From Saccharicrinis sp963666825 (GTDB lineage: Bacteria > Bacteroidota > Bacteroidia > Bacteroidales > Marinilabiliaceae), in assembly GCA_963666825.2 (NCBI GenBank), contig OY763044.2, forward strand, positions 62,001 through 126,000: a stretch of 64,000 nucleotides of DNA, in the 5' to 3' direction. This document shows positions 60,611 to 64,000 of this stretch, piece by piece; the first letter of the stretch is position 1, and every line of letters starts with the position of its first letter. Under the pieces are notes generated by a model. The model ran no database searches and was not told where the DNA came from. It worked only from the letters and a program-made list of their open reading frames with translations. A program made the position numbers and the translations under genes.

Positions 60611-62065
60611 ATGAAAAATAAAGTATTAATATATTTAACAGCCCTGTTCTTTTCTGTACAAGCATGTACTGATCTGGAAGAGAATCCAATAGGAGCGTTA
60701 TCACCTGAATCATATTTTCAAACAGAACAACAATTAGAAGAAGCTGTATTAGGAATATACTATTATATGGCTTACGAATGGATGTATGGCCGTAAGCTTT
60801 ATATGACAATAAATCTGCAGGATGATGTTGCAGACATCGGTAATACCGGTACAAAATCCTACAGAGTTGTTATGAATACATTTAATGTAGATGCAAACAA
60901 TGCCTTAGTGGCTTATTCTTGGATGTCTACTTATAAATGTATCAGTGCAGCTAACAGTGCAATTAATGGTTATGATAAAATTTCTATTTCAGATCAGGAC
61001 TTAGCAGATCAGTTACTTGCAGAAGCAAAAGTAACAAGAGCAATGTTATACTTTAATCTTGTTCGTTTATTTGGTGATGTACCTTTTATCGATAAGTTCG
61101 TTAATGATCCGGCAACAGTTGCAACCGTAAGTAGAACTCCGGTTTCTGAGATTTATGCGCAATTAATTGAAGATTGCGAATTTGGAGTTGAGCATTTACC
61201 TGATACATATTCTTCAGGAAGCATACGTTGTCGTCCTACTAAAGGTGCAGCAAAAACATTATTGGCATCTATGTATTTAACTACAGGCGACTATACAAAT
61301 GCTGCTAAATATGCGGAAGAAGTAATTAGTGAAAAAGCAAAATACGACTACGATTTATTGGAAGATTTCTCTCAATTATGGTATGCTGATAATGGAGATA
61401 CAAAAGAACATATCTGGTCAGTTGACTTCTTAGCAGGAACAAGTTGGGATTATATCAGTACTCTTACCATGCCTAATGTTGCAAGTGGTTGGAGTGTAAT
61501 GGTTCCAAGTGAAGGATTGTATGATATGTATGAAGAAGGAGATGTTAGAAGAGATGAAACAATTCTTTCAGAATATGAAAAAGACGGAGTTACTACATCC
61601 TATACTGAATGGAGTATTCCAAAACGTCACTGGGCTAAATTTAGTCATCCTGCAGATGGTTCTGGATCTGATGGTTCAAATAGTGGTTATAACTATCCAT
61701 TGTTCAGATTCTCAGAAGTATATTTGATTGCAGCAGAAGCTTTAACCGAAGTTAACGGTGGTCCAACAACCAAAGCATACGAGTATATTGATAAAGTTCG
61801 TACCAGAGCAAAAATTGATCCTTTAGAATCAGGATTAGGTAAAGATGATTTTATTGATGCTGTATTAAAAGAAAGAATGTTAGAGTTTGCCTGTGAGGGT
61901 AAAAGATGGTTTGATATATCTCGCAGACAATTAGGTTCAGAAGTGTTTTCAGGAACAGATGCTTTAGAGCAACATGACTTTGATCCATCTAAACACTACC
62001 TGTTACCATTGCCACAAACAGAATTAAATCAAAACGAGAATTTAACTCAAAATCCCGGTTATTAA
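60611..62065 (+). CDS. SusD/RagB-family surface glycan-binding lipoprotein
   Basis: A 484-residue lipoprotein (FFSVQACTDLEENP, Cys about residue 17, followed by the typical TDLEENPIG). The SusD N-terminal TPR scaffold covers LLAEAKVTRAMLYFNLVRLFGDVPFID (split). The SusD C-terminal part includes NYPLFRFSEVYLIAAEALTEVNG, YIDKVRTRAKI, LKERMLEFACEGKRWFDISRR and the closing YLLPLPQTELNQN-type NPGY end. It caps the SusC barrel on the cell surface and binds the substrate. The terminator 65 bases after the stop ends the susCD transcript. Confidence 0.97.
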   Translation: MKNKVLIYLTALFFSVQACTDLEENPIGALSPESYFQTEQQLEEAVLGIYYYMAYEWMYGRKLYMTINLQDDVADIGNTGTKSYRVVMNTFNVDANNALVAYSWMSTYKCISAANSAINGYDKISISDQDLADQLLAEAKVTRAMLYFNLVRLFGDVPFIDKFVNDPATVATVSRTPVSEIYAQLIEDCEFGVEHLPDTYSSGSIRCRPTKGAAKTLLASMYLTTGDYTNAAKYAEEVISEKAKYDYDLLEDFSQLWYADNGDTKEHIWSVDFLAGTSWDYISTLTMPNVASGWSVMVPSEGLYDMYEEGDVRRDETILSEYEKDGVTTSYTEWSIPKRHWAKFSHPADGSGSDGSNSGYNYPLFRFSEVYLIAAEALTEVNGGPTTKAYEYIDKVRTRAKIDPLESGLGKDDFIDAVLKERMLEFACEGKRWFDISRRQLGSEVFSGTDALEQHDFDPSKHYLLPLPQTELNQNENLTQNPGY

Positions 62066-62129
62066 TAAAGAAAGAAAATAGCATAGATTTTTAGTATTCA
62101 TATCATCTGATTGTGATACTGGGACTTTT

Positions 62130-62162
62130 AACCCCGGTGAAGTTTCTTCGTCGGGGTTTTTT
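62130..62162 (+). terminator. Terminator between susD and GH88
   Basis: AACCCCGGTGAAG (62130-62142) pairs with 62146-62158 using two wobbles, loop TTT, then a T tract. It may lower expression of the enzymes relative to susCD instead of fully separating them, because no clear new promoter is seen before 62185. Confidence 0.88.
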
Positions 62163-62184
62163 ATAAACTATAATTTTTAGAGAA

Positions 62185-63378
62185 ATGAAAACACTATTAT
62201 TAGGTATTTGTGCCGCTTTTATACTTTTTGCTTGTCAGCCAAAGCAAGAAGAAACCATGGAGGAAGTTATTGCAAGGGGGATGAGTGTTGCTGGTAAACA
62301 CTGTGAAGCTATGGCAAAAGAGCTAATGGATAAACCCGACCGTTTACCAAGAACCATTGATAAAAAGACAGGTGAGTTGATTACATCTGACTCCAGATGG
62401 TGGTGTAGTGGTTTTTTCCCTGGTTCATTATGGTATCTTTATGAATACTCAAATAATGAAACATATAAAGAGTTAGCAGAAAATTATACCTCACGTGTGG
62501 AACGTGAAAAATATACTACAGGAAATCATGATGTTGGTTTTATGTTATACTGTAGTTTTGGAAATGGATTAAGAATAGAAGGAACAAAATCATATGAAGA
62601 GGTTTTGTTAACAGGTAGCTATTCTTTAGCAACGAGATATGATTCTATTGTAGGCTTAATTCGTTCATGGGATTTTAAACGAGATGTATGGCAATATCCG
62701 GTTATCATTGATAATATGATGAATCTTGAGTTGCTAATGTGGGCTTTTGATTATACTAATGATTCTACTTTTTATAATATCTCAGTATCTCATGCAGATA
62801 AGACTCTAAAAAATCATTACCGCCCTGATTTTAGCTGTTACCATGTAGTTTCTTACGATACAATTACTGGTATACCAGAAAAGAAACAAACACAACAAGG
62901 TGCTTCAGATGAATCTATCTGGGCTCGAGGTCAGGCATGGGGTTTATACGGTTTTACAATGATGTATCGATTAACAGGTAAAGATGAATACCGTGAAAGA
63001 GCTATTAAGGTGGCAGAACTAATGATTAACCATCCTAATATGCCTGAAGATATGATTCCTTATTGGGATTATTTGGCACCTAATATACCAAACGAAGAAA
63101 GAGATGCTTCTGCTGCTGCTGTTATGGCTTCTGGTTTAATAGAGCTTAGCCAATATGTAAATGAAGAATTAAAACAAAAATATATGGCTGTTGCCGAAAA
63201 ACAGCTTAGAGTATTGACTTCTCCTGAGTATCTGGCAGAACCTGGTACTAATGGAAATTTTGTAATAAAGCATAATGTAGGTTCAAAACCTCAGGATTCA
63301 GAAGTTGATGTTCCTCTTACTTATGCCGACTATTATTATTTAGAGGCGTTATTAAGATTTAAAAAGACCTTAAAATAG
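62185..63378 (+). CDS. GH88 unsaturated glucuronyl hydrolase, lipoprotein
   Basis: A 397-residue (alpha/alpha)6 enzyme that removes the delta-4,5-unsaturated uronic acid left at the non-reducing end by polysaccharide lyases, via hydration of the double bond. Lipobox FILFACQPK (Cys about 17), so it is periplasmic and membrane-anchored. Motifs: WWCSGFFPGSLWYLYE, GNHDVGFM with catalytic Asp116, IDNMMNLELLMWA with Asp176 (60 residues apart, as in the Bacillus enzyme's Asp88/Asp149), SDESIWARGQAWGLYGF. Complete length. Its presence means the locus acts on lyase products such as those of chondroitin, hyaluronan, gellan, xanthan or ulvan. Confidence 0.95.
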   Translation: MKTLLLGICAAFILFACQPKQEETMEEVIARGMSVAGKHCEAMAKELMDKPDRLPRTIDKKTGELITSDSRWWCSGFFPGSLWYLYEYSNNETYKELAENYTSRVEREKYTTGNHDVGFMLYCSFGNGLRIEGTKSYEEVLLTGSYSLATRYDSIVGLIRSWDFKRDVWQYPVIIDNMMNLELLMWAFDYTNDSTFYNISVSHADKTLKNHYRPDFSCYHVVSYDTITGIPEKKQTQQGASDESIWARGQAWGLYGFTMMYRLTGKDEYRERAIKVAELMINHPNMPEDMIPYWDYLAPNIPNEERDASAAAVMASGLIELSQYVNEELKQKYMAVAEKQLRVLTSPEYLAEPGTNGNFVIKHNVGSKPQDSEVDVPLTYADYYYLEALLRFKKTLK

Positions 63379-63449
63379 TTTTCTTACATATCAAGGGGCT
63401 AATAATTATAAGAGTTCCATCTGACTGATTTAACACAAAATGTGAACAT

Positions 63450-64000
63450 ATGAAAAACAAAACCAATTACATATATAGTAGAATATTTTTTGTTCTGATT
63501 ATTTTTCAGTTTGGTTGTAAAAATCAGATGGTTGATTATCCTGATTCATTAAAGCAAGTTCATCAAAATTTGTGGGATGAATTATTGGAAACAAAATTAG
63601 ATGAAGATAAAGCTACTGAATTATTAGCCTCAATTTCTGATTCAGGAACCTGGTCAGATGTTGATTATCTTACAAAACAGAGAGGCGAATGGCCTACTGC
63701 AGATCATTTAAGAAATACCTTGCTTTTAGCTCAGGCTTATCAAACAACGAATTCTTCATTATTTCACAAAAAAAATGTTAGCAAAACAATACATAAAGCA
63801 TTAAACAATTGGTTAGAGAATGATTATGAATGTCCCAATTGGTGGTATCCTCAAATTGGAATTCCTCAGTTATTAGGACCTTTATTGATTTTAATGGAGA
63901 GTGAATTATTGCCGGAGCAGAAAGAAAGTGGACTTAAAATAATAAGCAGAGCAAAAATTGGAATGACAGGCCAAAATAAAGTATGGCTGTCAGGAAATGT
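63450..64000 (+). CDS. PL8-type polysaccharide lyase, N-terminal part (runs off window)
   Basis: The frame from the ATG at 63450 (MKNKTNYIYSRIF) is open to the end of the window (about 183 residues). It has a lipoprotein-type signal (LIIFQFGCKN, Cys about 23). The alpha-toroid start shows PTADHLRNTLLLAQAYQTTN, then CPNWWYPQIGIPQLLGPLLILM and a TGQNKVWLSGN end, the Asn-Trp-Trp and T-G-x-N pattern seen in PL8 lyases (chondroitin AC lyase, hyaluronate lyase, xanthan lyase); the Asn and Trp residues line the substrate cleft. The catalytic His/Tyr and beta domains would be downstream, outside the window. It fits with GH88 next door as the enzyme that produces the unsaturated oligosaccharides. Confidence 0.8.
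   Translation, partial: MKNKTNYIYSRIFFVLIIFQFGCKNQMVDYPDSLKQVHQNLWDELLETKLDEDKATELLASISDSGTWSDVDYLTKQRGEWPTADHLRNTLLLAQAYQTTNSSLFHKKNVSKTIHKALNNWLENDYECPNWWYPQIGIPQLLGPLLILMESELLPEQKESGLKIISRAKIGMTGQNKVWLSGN

Overview
The window looks like a chromosomal segment of an AT-rich, probably marine Bacteroidota. Marinilabiliales (Marinifilaceae-like) is my best guess, inferred from gene content and not from a marker gene. Supporting signs are a SusC/SusD pair with an ECF sigma/FecR switch, type IX secretion C-terminal domains on two secreted proteins, lipoproteins with a short C-box, Bacteroidota-type promoters (TTG, 19 bases, TAnnTTTG; seen complete at 6200, 37650 and 54166), and an rsh-fur-purA gene order.

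Layout. 1-6.3 kb: the end of a TolC-type efflux gene with two back-to-back terminators, then a repeat-rich accessory stretch. It carries composite inverted repeats, two small paralogous proteins of unknown role, a TPR sensor kinase with a base-composition break, and an unannotated candidate small RNA with a clean promoter and terminator (6200-6303). 6.4-8.8 kb: AraC regulator, pirin and YceI, a likely stress/redox group. 9.3-19.3 kb: a NUMOD4/HNH-HTH protein, a chemoreceptor broken by a -1 frameshift in an A6 run, a tandem universal stress protein, glyA, a ClC channel, a DEAD-box helicase with a structured leader, and a second HNH-HTH protein. 19.5-25.7 kb: an unknown alpha-helical protein coupled to a second ClC channel, a TonB-dependent receptor and two small proteins. 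26-37.4 kb: housekeeping genes (NAD(P)H/nitronate-type flavoenzyme, two M16 peptidases, Rsh, Fur-family regulator, PurA, a D-threonine-aldolase-like enzyme, and a TPR/LPP20 lipoprotein pair).

37.6-64 kb is carbohydrate catabolism in two blocks. The first (37.9-53.2 kb) has no SusCD. It contains a fucose/arabinose-isomerase-fold enzyme, a GH106-like rhamnosidase, a large type IX-secreted beta-helix protein, a DUF4185-like lipoprotein, aldose epimerase, an unknown cytosolic protein, a sugar-porter MFS, a GH27 alpha-galactosidase and a type IX-secreted binding-type protein. The second (53.4-64 kb) is a polysaccharide utilization locus: a GntR/UTRA regulator divergent from an ACS-type MFS permease, ECF sigma, FecR, an STN-containing SusC, SusD, GH88 and the start of a PL8-type lyase. 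GH88 plus PL8 points to a uronic-acid-containing polysaccharide: the lyase would make unsaturated oligosaccharides, SusCD would import them, GH88 would remove the unsaturated uronate, and the MFS/GntR pair may handle released acid sugars.

The observations I rate highest are the candidate sRNA at 6200-6303, the two consecutive hairpins with the same CTACCAA heptaloop before susC (57217-57270), the frameshifted chemoreceptor at an A AAA AAC heptamer, and the nested inverted-repeat elements at 763-2143 and 5514-6135. I saw no tRNA, rRNA, CRISPR array, transposase or prophage gene.
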